A stretch of DNA of 64,000 nucleotides from Desulfuromonas versatilis (GCF_019704135.1 NZ_AP024355.1:3851034-3915033); one strand, 5' to 3'; numbered from the stretch's first letter, positions 11,375 through 21,398 are shown. The notes: generated from the letters alone by a model not told the origin. Made by a program: numbers and translations.

Positions 11375-14300
11375 ATGGACTGGCTTTTTCCAGCCGTCAT
11401 ATCCGCTTTGGCCTGCGGCCTGGTCATGGTCCTGGTGTTTGCCTTCCTGCACCGGCAATACCGCGACCGGCACCTCGCCCTCTGGGGATGGAGCTGGCTG
11501 TTCTTTTCGCTGCGCTTCGTGGTGGTTCTGCTGCAGATCCAGGGGATCGCGCCGACCCTGTCACCCTGGCTGATCCAGGCCTTCAGCCTGGCCAGCGGAC
11601 TGCTGATTCTCCAGGGCTGCTACGCCTTCATCGGCCAGAAGGCTTCCCCGCTGTGGATCGCCTGCGGGTTCATGGGGGTGGTCTGGCTGTTCTGCGCCCG
11701 CCTCGCCGACTTTTCCTTTTTCGCCGAGAACCTGCCGATTTTCGCCTTTTATGCCCTGGTATCGATCTGGGCCGGCGGCCTGCTGCTCAAGTCCGGGCAG
11801 GCCCGGGGCCCGGGCAAGCACCTCACAGGCTGGGGCCTGATCCTCTGGGGGCTGCACAAGCTCGACTATCCCTTCCTGAGGCCCGTGGAATGGTTCGCCC
11901 CCTGGGGTTTTCTGATCGCCGGGGTGTTGAGCCTGACCATCGCCCTGGGGATGCTGCTCACCTATTTCCAAAGGGTCCGCGACGAACTGCTGGACCAGAA
12001 AGCCAAGCTGCGCCAGAGCCGGGAATATTTCCGCACCCTGGTAGAGGCCATCCCCCAGGGAGTCATCGAGTGTGACACCCGCGGCCGCATCACCTACGCC
12101 AATGCCGGCTACTGCCGGATGAAGGGGAAACTACCCGGCGATATCATCGATGAATATCTCTGGGACATGGTGACCCTGACCGAGGGGCGGCGCAAGCTGC
12201 GGGAAAAATTCATAAAAATCCTCGCCGAACGGCCGACCCCCTCCCCGGAAATCCTGCTCAACTTCACCCACGACCACAAACTGGCCTGGCGACAGCTGGA
12301 CTGGGCCTATCTGCAGGACGACCTGGGGCAGCTGACGGGGTTCATCGCCCTGGTCACCGACATCACCGAAAGAATCCACCGGGAAGAGGCCCTGCGCGCC
12401 GCCAACCAGACCCTGGAGGCCCTGTTTCATGCCGCCCCCACCCCGATCTGCGCCCTGGATCTCGGGGGCCGGGTCACCCAGTGGAACCCGGCGGCGGAAA
12501 AGGTTTTCGGCTGGAGCCGCGAGGAGCTTTTGGACCGCGCCTACCCGCTGGTGCCCGAGGAGCGCAGCGAGGAGTTCCGCGCCAACCTGCAGCTGGCCAG
12601 GGAAGGGCAGAGCCAGCTGATGTTCGAGACCGTGCGCCTCCACAAAGACGGCGATGAGGTCCAGGTACGGATCTCCTCGGCCCCCTTGCGCAGCCGCCAG
12701 GACGAGGTGACCGGGGTCATCCTGGTAATGGACGACATCACCGCGGTCAAGCGGGCCGAGGCCGCCCTGAAAAAGCAGGCGACGCTGCACCAGACGGTGC
12801 TCAATGCCATTCCGGCGCCGATTTTCTTCAAGGACAGCGAGGGGATCTACATCGGCTGCAACGACGCCTTCGCCGAGTTTCTCAGGCGCCCGCGCGAGAA
12901 CATCGTCGGCCAGTCGGTCTACGGAGTGGCCCCGGCGGAGCTCGCCGACATCTATCACCGCGCCGATATGGAGCTGATGCAAAGGAGCGGCAACCAGGTT
13001 TACGAGGCCCAGGTCGCCTACGCCGACGGCACCCGGCGGGACGTAGTGTTCCACAAGTCGGTTTTCCAAAGGGCCGATGGTCGTCTCGGCGGGCTGGTCG
13101 GGGCCATGATCGACATCTCCGAGCGCAAGCAGATGGAGACGGCGCTGCGGGAAAGCGAGCGGAAGTTCCGCGCCATCTTCGACCAGACCCTGCAGTTCAT
13201 CGGGCTGGTTTCCCCCGAGGGCATCCTGCTGGAGGCCAACCGCTCCTCCCTCGAGGCCCTCGGCCTGGAAGAATCTCAGGTCCAGGGGAAGCCGTTCTGC
13301 GACACCCCCTGGTGGAGCCACTCCGCCACGGAAAGGGACAAGCTGGTCCGGGCCATAGACCGGGCCCGCCAGGGCGAGCTGGTGCGCATGGAGACCAGTC
13401 ACCCCAACCCGGCCGGGGGATTCTACCAGGTGGATTTCAGCCTCAAGCCGGTGATCGGGCAGGACGGGGCTCCGGCCTACCTGATTGCCGAGGGGCGCGA
13501 CATCTCGCGAATGAAGCAGGCCCAGTCGCGGCTGCTGGACAGCGAAACCCGCTTCCGCCGCCTCTCGGTGGAATTCCAGACCCTGCTCGACGGCATCCCG
13601 GAGCGGATCATCCACCTTTCGCCCGAGATGAAGATCATCTGGGCCAACCGCTCGGCGGCCGCCGGTGAGGGCCGCAAGGCTGCAGCCGTCACCGGTCATC
13701 TCTGCCACCAGCGCTTTCACCACAGCGCCCAGCCGCACCCCGACTGCCCGGTGCAGAAAAGCTTCCGCAGCGGCCGCGTGGAAAGCGCCAAGATCACCGA
13801 TGCCGACGGCAGCGTGTGGGGGGTGAAGGCCTTCCCCCAGAAGACCCCGGAGGGACAGGTCGCCAGCGTCATCGAAATGGCCAGCGACATTACCGAACGC
13901 ATCCAGCACCAGCAGGAAGCCGAGCGCACCGGCCGGCTGGCCTCCCTGGGCGAGCTTTCGGCGGGGGTGGCCCATGAGATCAACAACCCCAACGGTCTGA
14001 TCCTTCTCAACCTGCCGTTTCTGAGCGAGGCATTCGCCGACGCCATGCCGATCCTCGATGCCTGGCACCGACAACAGGGCGAGTACTCCCTGGGGGGATT
14101 GGAATTTTCGCGGGTAAGGGAAGAGATCCCCAAGGTTTTCGAGGAAATGATCGACAGCGGCCAGCGCATCAGGGCGATTGTCGAGGATCTGAAGAATTTC
14201 GTGCGCCGCAACGGCGAAGCCCCCCGCGAGAGGTTCGATCTCAACCGGGCGGTGCAGACCAGTTTGCGCCTGACCTCCAACACCCTGCGCCAGGCCACCG

Positions 14301-14698
14301 AGCGGTTCACCACGGCTCTGGCGGAGCAGCTTCCGCCGGTGCTGGGCAACAGCCAGCGCATCGAGCAGGTGCTGGTAAACCTGATCCAGAATGCCTGCCA
14401 GGCGCTGCCCGACCGCAACCGGGGCATCCACCTGGAAACCGCCCACGATGCCCCGCAAAAACAGGTCGTGCTCCGCCTGCGCGACGAGGGGTGCGGCATC
14501 CCCCCGCAAGCCATCCCCCGCATCACCGACCCCTTTTTCACCACCAAGCGCGATACCGGAGGCACCGGCCTAGGCCTGTCGGTTTCGGCGCGCATCGTCA
14601 AGGATCACGGCGGTTCGCTCAGCTTCGACTCGGCTCCCGGCAAGGGGACCTGCGTCACCCTGAGCCTTCCCGTTTTCGAGGAGGATTCGCAAGGATGA
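11375..14698 (+). CDS. Membrane histidine kinase with five PAS domains
   Basis: Sensor kinase of 1107 residues. The first 205 or so residues hold about seven transmembrane helices, forming a membrane sensor. Five PAS domains follow at roughly 215-335, 345-465, 470-590, 600-715 and 725-840. HisKA has the phospho-histidine in GVAHEINNPNG, and the HATPase domain has NLIQNACQAL, DEGCGIPP and GGTGLGLSV. The ATG at 11375 is preferred over one at 11288, because it has an AGGGA ribosome site and directly precedes the first helix. The gene overlaps the response regulator by four bases (ATGA), so the two form one two-component system. Two of its PAS domains resemble those of the GGDEF-EAL protein at 23890. 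Confidence 0.92.
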   Translation: MDWLFPAVISALACGLVMVLVFAFLHRQYRDRHLALWGWSWLFFSLRFVVVLLQIQGIAPTLSPWLIQAFSLASGLLILQGCYAFIGQKASPLWIACGFMGVVWLFCARLADFSFFAENLPIFAFYALVSIWAGGLLLKSGQARGPGKHLTGWGLILWGLHKLDYPFLRPVEWFAPWGFLIAGVLSLTIALGMLLTYFQRVRDELLDQKAKLRQSREYFRTLVEAIPQGVIECDTRGRITYANAGYCRMKGKLPGDIIDEYLWDMVTLTEGRRKLREKFIKILAERPTPSPEILLNFTHDHKLAWRQLDWAYLQDDLGQLTGFIALVTDITERIHREEALRAANQTLEALFHAAPTPICALDLGGRVTQWNPAAEKVFGWSREELLDRAYPLVPEERSEEFRANLQLAREGQSQLMFETVRLHKDGDEVQVRISSAPLRSRQDEVTGVILVMDDITAVKRAEAALKKQATLHQTVLNAIPAPIFFKDSEGIYIGCNDAFAEFLRRPRENIVGQSVYGVAPAELADIYHRADMELMQRSGNQVYEAQVAYADGTRRDVVFHKSVFQRADGRLGGLVGAMIDISERKQMETALRESERKFRAIFDQTLQFIGLVSPEGILLEANRSSLEALGLEESQVQGKPFCDTPWWSHSATERDKLVRAIDRARQGELVRMETSHPNPAGGFYQVDFSLKPVIGQDGAPAYLIAEGRDISRMKQAQSRLLDSETRFRRLSVEFQTLLDGIPERIIHLSPEMKIIWANRSAAAGEGRKAAAVTGHLCHQRFHHSAQPHPDCPVQKSFRSGRVESAKITDADGSVWGVKAFPQKTPEGQVASVIEMASDITERIQHQQEAERTGRLASLGELSAGVAHEINNPNGLILLNLPFLSEAFADAMPILDAWHRQQGEYSLGGLEFSRVREEIPKVFEEMIDSGQRIRAIVEDLKNFVRRNGEAPRERFDLNRAVQTSLRLTSNTLRQATERFTTALAEQLPPVLGNSQRIEQVLVNLIQNACQALPDRNRGIHLETAHDAPQKQVVLRLRDEGCGIPPQAIPRITDPFFTTKRDTGGTGLGLSVSARIVKDHGGSLSFDSAPGKGTCVTLSLPVFEEDSQG

Positions 14699-16119
14699 AG
14701 GCCGCTCTCTACCCCAAGAATCCGGTCCTGCTTGTGGATGACGAGCCGGCCTGGCTGCGCAGCCTGGGCAGGGCCCTGGAACGTTCGGCCGGGATCAACA
14801 ACCAAATCGTCTGCCAGGACAGCCGCCAGGTCATGCAGATTCTCGCCCGCCAACCGGCCAGCCTGGTCCTGCTCGACCTGACCATGCCTCACCTTCCCGG
14901 CGAGGAACTGCTCGGCAGCCTCGTCCAGAACCATCCCGAAACCCCGGTCATCATCCTCACCGGCGTCAACCAGGTGGAAACCTCGGTGCGCTGCATGAAG
15001 CAGGGGGCCTTCGATTTCTTCGTCAAGGGGGTCGAAGAAGAGCGCCTGGCTGCCGGGGTGCTGCGCGCCATCCGCATGCAGGAACTCGACCGGGAGGTGC
15101 GCGAGCTGAAAAACGGGCTGCTCGACGGACAGGTGGAAAACCTCGATGCCTTCTCCGGAATCCTCACCCGCAGCCCGAAGATGCACGCCATTTTCCGCTA
15201 CATCGAGGCGGTGGCGCCCAGCAGCCAGCCGGTGCTGGTCACCGGCGAGAGCGGTGCCGGCAAGGAGCTGGTGGCTCGGGCCCTGCATCTCATCGGCCGT
15301 CCGGAAGGGCCCTGGGTGCCGGTCAACGTCGCCGGGCTCGACGACAGCATCTTTTCGGACACGCTTTTCGGCCACACCCGCGGAGCCTTTACCGGTGCCG
15401 ACCGGGCCCGCGCGGGGATGATCGAACAGGCCGCCGGGGGCACCCTGTTTCTGGACGAGATCGGCGATCTGAGCCCGGCCTCGCAGGTCAAGCTGCTGCG
15501 CCTGCTGCAGGAAGGGGAATATCTGCCCATCGGCGCCGACCGGCCCAAGCGCAGCAGCGCCCGTATCATCGTCGCCACCAACCAGAACCTGGCCGCCCTG
15601 CAGGCCTCCGGCGCCTTCCGCAAGGACCTGTTCTACCGCCTGCAGGGGCACCAGGTGCAGCTGCCGCCGCTGCGCGAGCGCCCCGAGGATCTTCCGCTGC
15701 TGCTCGAGCACTTTCTGGCCAAGGCCGCCAGGGAGCTGGGCAAGCGCAAACCGACCGCCCCGGAGGAGCTTGCGGTTCTACTGGCCACCTACCATTTTCC
15801 AGGGAACATCCGCGAGCTCGAGGGGATGGTTCACAACGCCGTGGCCACCCACCAGGCGGGCAAGCTCTCCACCCAGAGTTTCCGCGTGGCGCTGGGACTG
15901 GAGCGGAGCGAGGCGACGGGCAACGGCAAGGGCGCCGCATCAGGCCCCGAAACGCCCGGCCTGGTCTTCGGCGACCAGCTGCCGACCCTGAGCGAGGCCG
16001 CCGATCTGCTGGTCGCGGAGGCGCTGAGCCGCTCCCAGGGCAACCAGACCATCGCCGCCGGCCTGCTCGGCATCACCCGGCCGGCCCTCAGCAAGCGCCT
16101 CAAGAAGCTGCGCGCCTGA
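14695..16119 (+). CDS. NtrC-type sigma-54-dependent response regulator
   Basis: Response regulator of 474 residues with receiver, AAA+ and Fis-type HTH domains. The phospho-acceptor aspartate lies in LVLLDLTMPHLPG. The AAA+ domain has Walker A GESGAGKE, the sigma-54-contacting GAFTGA loop, and Walker B LFLDEIGDL. The C-terminal helix-turn-helix is NQTIAAGLLGITRPALSKRLKKL-like. An intact GAFTGA means it should activate sigma-54 promoters directly. Four such promoters lie within 10 kb (11246, 16212, 18280, 20929), and it is the obvious candidate activator. It is translationally coupled to the upstream kinase and has a GAGGAGG ribosome site. Confidence 0.95.
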   Translation: MKAALYPKNPVLLVDDEPAWLRSLGRALERSAGINNQIVCQDSRQVMQILARQPASLVLLDLTMPHLPGEELLGSLVQNHPETPVIILTGVNQVETSVRCMKQGAFDFFVKGVEEERLAAGVLRAIRMQELDREVRELKNGLLDGQVENLDAFSGILTRSPKMHAIFRYIEAVAPSSQPVLVTGESGAGKELVARALHLIGRPEGPWVPVNVAGLDDSIFSDTLFGHTRGAFTGADRARAGMIEQAAGGTLFLDEIGDLSPASQVKLLRLLQEGEYLPIGADRPKRSSARIIVATNQNLAALQASGAFRKDLFYRLQGHQVQLPPLRERPEDLPLLLEHFLAKAARELGKRKPTAPEELAVLLATYHFPGNIRELEGMVHNAVATHQAGKLSTQSFRVALGLERSEATGNGKGAASGPETPGLVFGDQLPTLSEAADLLVAEALSRSQGNQTIAAGLLGITRPALSKRLKKLRA

Positions 16120-16211
16120 CCACCTGCGAGTCAGCCTTTTGACGGCGGGGCCCATCCCCATCGCCCCGCCCCACTCCAGTCATATCTAAGGGTTGGCAGG
16201 TCGCCTTGCAC

Positions 16212-16226
16212 GGGCACTCCCCTTGC
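16212..16226 (+). promoter_or_regulatory. Sigma-54 promoter of the first MCP gene
   Basis: GGGCAC-TCCCC-TTGC has the invariant GG and GC at exact -24/-12 spacing. The predicted start near 16238 gives a 67-nt leader to the ATG at 16305. The GC-rich hairpin at 16143-16170 just upstream has no T tract. Confidence 0.75.
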
Positions 16227-16304
16227 ATGGCACGCCCCCAGGCGCTTTCTCCCGGGGGTGAGACCCGCGAAAACGCCAAACCAAATCATCCGGAGAAGCT
16301 AATC

Positions 16305-18074
16305 ATGGAAAAAGGATTCACCATCGGCGGCAAAATCAGGCTGCTGGTAGGCACATTGCTGGTATTCACCGCGCTGGTCGGGGTCGGTTACCACACCCTG
16401 GTCGGCAAGGTCAGGGACGTGGGGATCGCCAAGACGGCCGAGGTCATGCTCGAGGGGCACCAGCGTGAATTGAAGAACCTGGTCGATTCCATGGCCGCCA
16501 CCCTGGGCCGGGCTATCGCCGAGGCCCCCGACGAGCAAGCTCGGCAGCAGATTATCGGCCAGTTGCTCGACAAGGTACGCTTCGAGGAGGACGGCAGCGG
16601 TTATTTCTTCGTCTACACCCGCGCCGGGGTGGTGGTCACCGTGCCGCCCAAGCCCGAGCTGCGGGGCAAGGACCTCTCCGGCAACGTCGACAAGAAGGGG
16701 AACCACTTCATCCGCGACCTGATCGCCGCCGCAGGGCGCGGCGGCGATTTCGTCCGCTACTATTTCGACAAACCCGGGCAGGGGGTGCAACCCAAGCTGG
16801 CTTACGCCAAGACCATACCCGGCACCGACTACTGGGTCGGCACCGGGGTCTACATCGACAACGTGGAGCAGAACGAGCTGGCCAACCGCGCCGAAATCAA
16901 TGCCCTGAGCGGTAAGTTCGTGACCTGGCTGATAGCCGGGGTGGTGCTGCTGCTGGCCCTGGTGCTGCCGCTGAGCTGGCTGCTGGTGCGCAGCATCGTC
17001 AAGCCGGTGAAAGGCATCGAGGAATTCGCCCGCCAGGTGAGCGCCGGCAACCTGGGCACCCGACTCAGCGGCCGGTTCGACGGCGAGCTGAGGCAGCTGA
17101 AGGTCTCCATCGAGCAGATGGCCGAGCGGCTCAGGCAGCGCGCCCAGCTCGCCGAGGCCATCGCCGAGGGGGATCTGACCGGCGAGGTGGAACTGACCTC
17201 GGAGCAGGACCAGTTCGGCAAGGCCCTGGCGAAGATGACCCGCCGCCTCAATGAGCTGATGGGGCAGATCCAGATTTCCGGCGAGCAGATCGCCAGCGGC
17301 GCCATGCAGGTCTCGGACTCCAGCCAGTCCCTCTCTCAGGGCGCCACCGAATCGGCCAGCTCCCTGGAGCAGATCAGCAGCTCGCTCACCGAAATCACCT
17401 CCCAGACCCGGCTCAGCGCCGAGAACGCCGGCCAGGCCCGGCAGCTGACCCTGCAGGTGCGCGAGGCCGCCAATCAGGGCAACCTGCGCATGCGCACCAT
17501 GGTTTCGGCCATGGGGGAAATCAACGAGGCAAGCCAGAACATCTCGCGCATCATCAAGACCATCGACGAGATCGCCTTCCAGACCAACCTGCTGGCGCTC
17601 AACGCGGCCGTCGAAGCGGCCCGCGCCGGCCAGCACGGCAAGGGCTTCGCGGTGGTCGCCGAGGAGGTGCGCAACCTCGCCGCCCGCAGCGCCACCGCCG
17701 CCCGGGAAACCGCCGAACTGATCCAGAACTCGGTGGAGAAAACCACCCGGGGCAGCGACATCGCCCGCCAGACCGAGGAGGCCTTCGGCACCATCGTCGG
17801 CGGCATCGGCCAGGCCTCGGCCCTGGTGGAGGAGATCGCCGCGGCCGCCAACGAGCAGGCCCAGGGACTGGCCCAGATCAACATCGGCCTGGGGCAGATC
17901 GACCAGGTGACCCAGCAGAACACCGCCAACGCTGAGGAGAGCGCCGCCGCGGCCGAAGAACTCTCCAGCCAGGCGGCGCGGCTGCGGGACATGCTGGGCC
18001 GCTTCCGCATCAAGGGCCGCCAGGGCGCAGCAAACAGCCGGGCGCTCTCCTACCAGCCCGACGACTGGGGCTGA
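16305..18074 (+). CDS. Methyl-accepting chemotaxis protein, single-Cache type
   Basis: Chemoreceptor of 589 residues. A transmembrane helix (about 12-32) is followed by a periplasmic single Cache domain with the pattern [13 protein letters not shown]...GVYIDNV. A second helix (about 207-230), a HAMP domain and a cytoplasmic signalling domain follow. The hairpin tip reads [23 protein letters not shown], the CheA/CheW contact. No CheR-tethering pentapeptide is evident at the C terminus. The ATG at 16305 is used, not an in-frame ATG at 16206, because 16206 would lie upstream of the sigma-54 promoter. Cache domains of this type often bind small organic acids; the ligand is unknown. Confidence 0.93.
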   Translation: MEKGFTIGGKIRLLVGTLLVFTALVGVGYHTLVGKVRDVGIAKTAEVMLEGHQRELKNLVDSMAATLGRAIAEAPDEQARQQIIGQLLDKVRFEEDGSGYFFVYTRAGVVVTVPPKPELRGKDLSGNVDKKGNHFIRDLIAAAGRGGDFVRYYFDKPGQGVQPKLAYAKTIPGTDYWVGTGVYIDNVEQNELANRAEINALSGKFVTWLIAGVVLLLALVLPLSWLLVRSIVKPVKGIEEFARQVSAGNLGTRLSGRFDGELRQLKVSIEQMAERLRQRAQLAEAIAEGDLTGEVELTSEQDQFGKALAKMTRRLNELMGQIQISGEQIASGAMQVSDSSQSLSQGATESASSLEQISSSLTEITSQTRLSAENAGQARQLTLQVREAANQGNLRMRTMVSAMGEINEASQNISRIIKTIDEIAFQTNLLALNAAVEAARAGQHGKGFAVVAEEVRNLAARSATAARETAELIQNSVEKTTRGSDIARQTEEAFGTIVGGIGQASALVEEIAAAANEQAQGLAQINIGLGQIDQVTQQNTANAEESAAAAEELSSQAARLRDMLGRFRIKGRQGAANSRALSYQPDDWG

Positions 18075-18109
18075 GGCGGCGCTGCTGATCTCTGTCTGAA
18101 CCAAACACC

Positions 18110-18147
18110 GTCACCCTGGTTACCCCGCAACCAGGGTGACGTCTTTT
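18110..18147 (+). terminator. Hairpin terminator after the first MCP, also a candidate activator site
   Basis: A perfect 12-bp stem (GTCACCCTGGTT at 18110-18121 with 18129-18140) has a 7-nt loop and is followed by GTCTTTTC. The same palindrome contains the GGTTAC/AACCAGGG words found as palindromes upstream of the promoter at 20929. It could therefore be an enhancer site about 155 bp before the promoter at 18280. Confidence 0.6.
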
Positions 18148-18279
18148 CATCTCCAGCTATTTCAGATAATTAGCTGTTATTCCCCCACCCCCCGTTCCTC
18201 CGGTTACACCCTTGTCCCCGCCTCCTGGCGAACAGCAAAGCATTAGAATTTCAACTACTTGGTATTAATTTCGCAATTC

Positions 18280-18294
18280 TGGCATCCCCCTTGC
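18280..18294 (+). promoter_or_regulatory. Sigma-54 promoter of the second MCP gene
   Basis: TGGCAT-CCCCC-TTGC fits the -24/-12 consensus with exact spacing. The predicted start near 18306 gives a 64-nt leader to the ATG at 18370. A GGTTAC half-site lies about 75 bp upstream (18202-18207). Confidence 0.8.
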
Positions 18295-18369
18295 TCATTA
18301 AACCAGGCATCCGAGCGGCTTCGGCCCTGACGAGACAAGAGCTGCAACCCCATTGAGCAAGGAGAAACA

Positions 18370-20679
18370 ATGAAAGTATCCACCAGGATTACCGCCATCT
18401 GCCTCGGCCTGGTTCTGCTGACCGCACTGGCCATCGTCGGCGTGACCATCTACCAGGAAAACAGCCTGCAGAAAAGCATCCGCGGGGAGATGGACCTGGT
18501 GATTCGCAGCGAGGCGCAGAAAATCGCCCAGGATGTCTACCTGATGGCCCGCAGCGCCCACGAGTCGGTGCAGCAGACGGTGGGCTACAGCCTCAAGGTC
18601 GGCCACAGCCTGTTGCAGCAATACGGCGCGGTCTCCTTCGGCGAGCGCCTGGTTGACTGGCAGGCGACCAACCAGCTCACCAAAGCCACCACCAGGCTCC
18701 AGCTGCCCGAAATGCTGGTCGGTTCCACCTGGCTCGGGCAGAACAGCGAAATCGCCCAGGCGACTCCGGTGGTCGACGAGGTCCTCAAGCTCACCGGGGC
18801 CACCTGCACCATCTTCCAGCGCATGAATCCCGCCGGCGACATGCTGCGGGTCGCCACCAATGTCGAAACACTCGACGGCACCCGGGCCATCGGCACCTTC
18901 ATCCCCGCCGTCAACCCCGATGGGCGGAAAAACCCGGTCATCGAAAGCGTACTGCGGGGCGAAACCTTTCGTGGCCGCGCCTTCGTGGTGAACGCCTGGT
19001 ACATCACCGCCTACGAGCCGATCTGGAACGCGGCGCGGGACCAGGTCATCGGGATCCTCTACGTCGGCGAAAAGCAGGAGAACATCACCAGCCTGCGCCA
19101 CGGGGTCATGGACATCGTGGTCGGCAAAACCGGCTATGTCTCCATCCTCGGCGGCAGCGGAGAACAGCAGGGACAATACCTGATCTCCAAAGGCGGCCTG
19201 CGCGACGGGGAAAACATCTGGGAGGCGCGGGACGCCGAGGGGCGGCTGTTCATCCAATCGATCATCGAGAAAGCCCGCGGGCTCGAAGCCTCCTCCGGTT
19301 CCGGCGCCATCCCCGTGGCATTCGAGCGCTATCCCTGGAAAAACGAGGGCGAGAGCCGGGCCAGGAGCAAGGTCGCCGCCATCACCTACTACGCCCCCTG
19401 GGACTGGGTCATCATCGCGGGACTCTACGAGGACGACTTCAGCGAGATGACTGAGCGGGTCAACGGCGCCTTTGCCCGGATGACCAAAGCCATCGCCGCC
19501 ATCGCCGCCGTCGTCACCCTGCTCGGCTTCGTCCTGGCCTGGCTGACGGGCCGCAACCTCAGCCGGCCGCTGGTGGCGACGGTGGCCATGTTGCAGGACC
19601 TGGAGGCCGGCCGCCTGGAGCGGCGGCTGAACCTGAAGCGCAGCGACGAAATCGGCCAGATGGCCGCCACCATGGATGCCTTTGCCGACAACCTGCAGAA
19701 CGAGGTCATCCTGGCCCTGCAGAAACTGGCCGGCGGTGACCTGACCTTCGCCGTGCAGCCCCGGGACGAAAAGGACGTGATCCGCGGGGCCCTCAAGACC
19801 CTGGGGGATGATCTCAACAGCCTGGTCGGACAGATCCAGATTGCCGGGGAGCAGATTGCCAGCGGCGCCGTCCAGGTATCCGACTCCAGCCAGTCGCTCT
19901 CCCAGGGGGCCACCCAGTCGGCCAGCTCCATCGAGGAGATCAGCAGCTCGCTCACCGAGATCACCGCCCGAACCCAGGCCAGCTCGGAGAATGCCGGCCA
20001 GGCAAGACAGCTGACCGGGCAGGTCCGGCAATCCGCCGAAGGCGGCAACAGCCAGATGCAGACCATGGTGGCCGCCATGACCGATATCAACGAGGCCGGG
20101 CAGAACATCTCCAAGATCATCAAGACCATCGACGAAATCGCCTTCCAGACCAATTTGCTGGCGCTCAACGCGGCAGTGGAGGCGGCCCGGGCGGGGCAGC
20201 ATGGCAAGGGCTTCGCCGTGGTCGCCGAAGAGGTGCGCAACCTCGCCGCGCGCAGCGCGCGAGCCGCCAGGGAGACCGCCGACCTGATCCAGGCCTCGGT
20301 GGAAAAGACCGCCCGCGGCAGCGAAATCGCTCAGCAGACCGCCGCCACCTTCGCCGAAATCGTCACCGGCATCGGCAGGGCGTCCCAACTGGCGGCGGAA
20401 ATCGCCCAGGCCGCAGACGACCAGGCCCAGGGCCTGTCGCAGATCAACATCGGCCTGGAGCAGATCGACCAGGTCACCCAGCAGAACACCGCCAATGCCG
20501 AGGAGAGCGCCTCTGCGGCCGAAGAGCTCTCGGGCCAGGCCGTCTGCCTGCGCGAGATGCTCTCCCGCTTCAAGGTCCGCAATGGCCAGGATGCCGTGGC
20601 CGGCGACCGCGCGCCTCGGGGCGCCCGCCCGGCGGAGGACTCCGAGGGCTGGAACCTGCTGCCCGGCCCCAGGGATTAA
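18370..20679 (+). CDS. Methyl-accepting chemotaxis protein, Cache3-Cache2 type
   Basis: Chemoreceptor of 769 residues. An N-terminal transmembrane helix (about 8-28) is followed by a large periplasmic domain of about 340 residues resembling the Cache3-Cache2 fusion. A second helix (about 375-400), HAMP and a signalling domain follow, the last with the tip [23 protein letters not shown]. The signalling half is nearly identical to that of the preceding MCP, including [13 protein letters not shown], which points to duplication of the output half with replacement of the sensor. The start has a good AAGGAG ribosome site. No CheR pentapeptide is seen. Confidence 0.93.
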   Translation: MKVSTRITAICLGLVLLTALAIVGVTIYQENSLQKSIRGEMDLVIRSEAQKIAQDVYLMARSAHESVQQTVGYSLKVGHSLLQQYGAVSFGERLVDWQATNQLTKATTRLQLPEMLVGSTWLGQNSEIAQATPVVDEVLKLTGATCTIFQRMNPAGDMLRVATNVETLDGTRAIGTFIPAVNPDGRKNPVIESVLRGETFRGRAFVVNAWYITAYEPIWNAARDQVIGILYVGEKQENITSLRHGVMDIVVGKTGYVSILGGSGEQQGQYLISKGGLRDGENIWEARDAEGRLFIQSIIEKARGLEASSGSGAIPVAFERYPWKNEGESRARSKVAAITYYAPWDWVIIAGLYEDDFSEMTERVNGAFARMTKAIAAIAAVVTLLGFVLAWLTGRNLSRPLVATVAMLQDLEAGRLERRLNLKRSDEIGQMAATMDAFADNLQNEVILALQKLAGGDLTFAVQPRDEKDVIRGALKTLGDDLNSLVGQIQIAGEQIASGAVQVSDSSQSLSQGATQSASSIEEISSSLTEITARTQASSENAGQARQLTGQVRQSAEGGNSQMQTMVAAMTDINEAGQNISKIIKTIDEIAFQTNLLALNAAVEAARAGQHGKGFAVVAEEVRNLAARSARAARETADLIQASVEKTARGSEIAQQTAATFAEIVTGIGRASQLAAEIAQAADDQAQGLSQINIGLEQIDQVTQQNTANAEESASAAEELSGQAVCLREMLSRFKVRNGQDAVAGDRAPRGARPAEDSEGWNLLPGPRD

Positions 20680-20687
20680 AACCCATG

Positions 20688-20720
20688 CCATGCCCCCCTC
20701 CGGGATGGCGGGGGGCATGG
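20688..20720 (+). terminator. GC-rich hairpin after the second MCP
   Basis: A perfect 11-bp stem (CCATGCCCCCC at 20688-20698 with 20710-20720) with an 11-nt loop lies nine bases after the stop codon. There is no T tract, so factor-independent termination is uncertain. Confidence 0.4.
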
Positions 20721-20750
20721 GCAACGCTCCCAACCCCATGCCGGAAGGGT

Positions 20751-20851
20751 GTAACCAGGGTTACCCCCCTCTAAACCGGAAAAAGCCCCAGGGCCGCACC
20801 GGCCGGGGCCGGCAGCGGGAAACCGCAGCCCCCAGGGTAACTTTGGCTACC
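20751..20851 (+). promoter_or_regulatory. Two GTAACC-type palindromes, candidate enhancer sites
   Basis: The perfect palindrome GTAACCAGGGTTAC is at 20751-20764. A near-palindrome, GGTAACTTTGGCTACC, is at 20836-20851. They lie about 172 and 86 bp before the -24 box at 20929, the usual distance for sites of NtrC-type activators. Similar words occur upstream of the promoter at 18280 but not at 11246 or 16212. The rest of the 341-bp gap up to 21021 holds the hairpin and the sigma-54 promoter listed separately. Confidence 0.45.
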
Positions 20852-20928
20852 CCCTTCGAACAGCACAAAAAACCAATAAAATCTTGTTTTTCATGCAATC
20901 TTCAATGGTTTCCCATTTCAATCCACAA

Positions 20929-20943
20929 GGGCATGGCGCTTGC
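20929..20943 (+). promoter_or_regulatory. Sigma-54 promoter of the four-gene MCP/c-di-GMP operon
   Basis: GGGCAT-GGCGC-TTGC has exact -24/-12 spacing and is followed by AAAA. The predicted start near 20955 gives a 66-nt leader to the ATG at 21021. Confidence 0.75.
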
Positions 20944-21020
20944 AAAACCATGGTTTACTATCTGCACAGCGTGTTGACGCCTTCATTGAACGTGCCTGGC
21001 CCTCCGGAGGAAAAATAGCC

Positions 21021-21398
21021 ATGCAACCCTGCCGCGTCCTGCTTCTCGACCACCGGGAAGACACCAGGGAAAACACGGCCTTCCTGCTCCGGTTGGCGGG
21101 CTTTCAGGTCAGCGCGGTGCAGGAGGCGGCCGAGGCGGTCAATTGGGCGGCCAGTCGCCGGGAATCCCCCGAACCGTTCGGGGTCCTGATTGTCAGCAAC
21201 CTTGAGTCCCGGGGAACAGCGCTGGAACTGCTCCAAGAGATGTTCCGCCGGGGGGTGCCGCTGCCGGTCCTGTTCATATTGCGCGCCGCCGGCAGGGAAA
21301 GCTTTTCCTGCCCTGCCGCTTCGGCCTTACCGGTGGCCTGCTGCAGGCCGGATGAACTGATCGAGATGCTGAGGAAGCTGCTGAGAGAGAACCCCTGA
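21021..21398 (+). CDS. Stand-alone pseudo-receiver protein
   Basis: A 125-residue protein with receiver-like secondary structure: it opens with RVLLLDHREDTREN, equivalent to the acidic pocket, and ends with an alpha-5-like helix. At the phospho-acceptor position the segment reads VLIVSNLESRG, so the aspartate is absent, and the switch lysine is not evident either. It therefore probably does not work as a normal phosphorylated CheY. The start at 21021 has a GGAGG ribosome site; an in-frame ATG at 20940 would fall inside the promoter. It is the first gene of an operon with an MCP, a periplasmic protein and a GGDEF-EAL protein. Confidence 0.7.
   Translation: MQPCRVLLLDHREDTRENTAFLLRLAGFQVSAVQEAAEAVNWAASRRESPEPFGVLIVSNLESRGTALELLQEMFRRGVPLPVLFILRAAGRESFSCPAASALPVACCRPDELIEMLRKLLRENP

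Noticed and set aside
16195-16211. TGGCAG...CTTGC as the sigma-54 box of the first MCP gene
   Set aside because: The spacing between GG and GC is one base too long; the site at 16212-16226 has exact spacing.
20860-20928. Possible tRNA or small RNA in the AT-rich stretch before the third MCP operon
   Set aside because: No cloverleaf, no terminator and no promoter of its own were found; it is the upstream region of the sigma-54 promoter.
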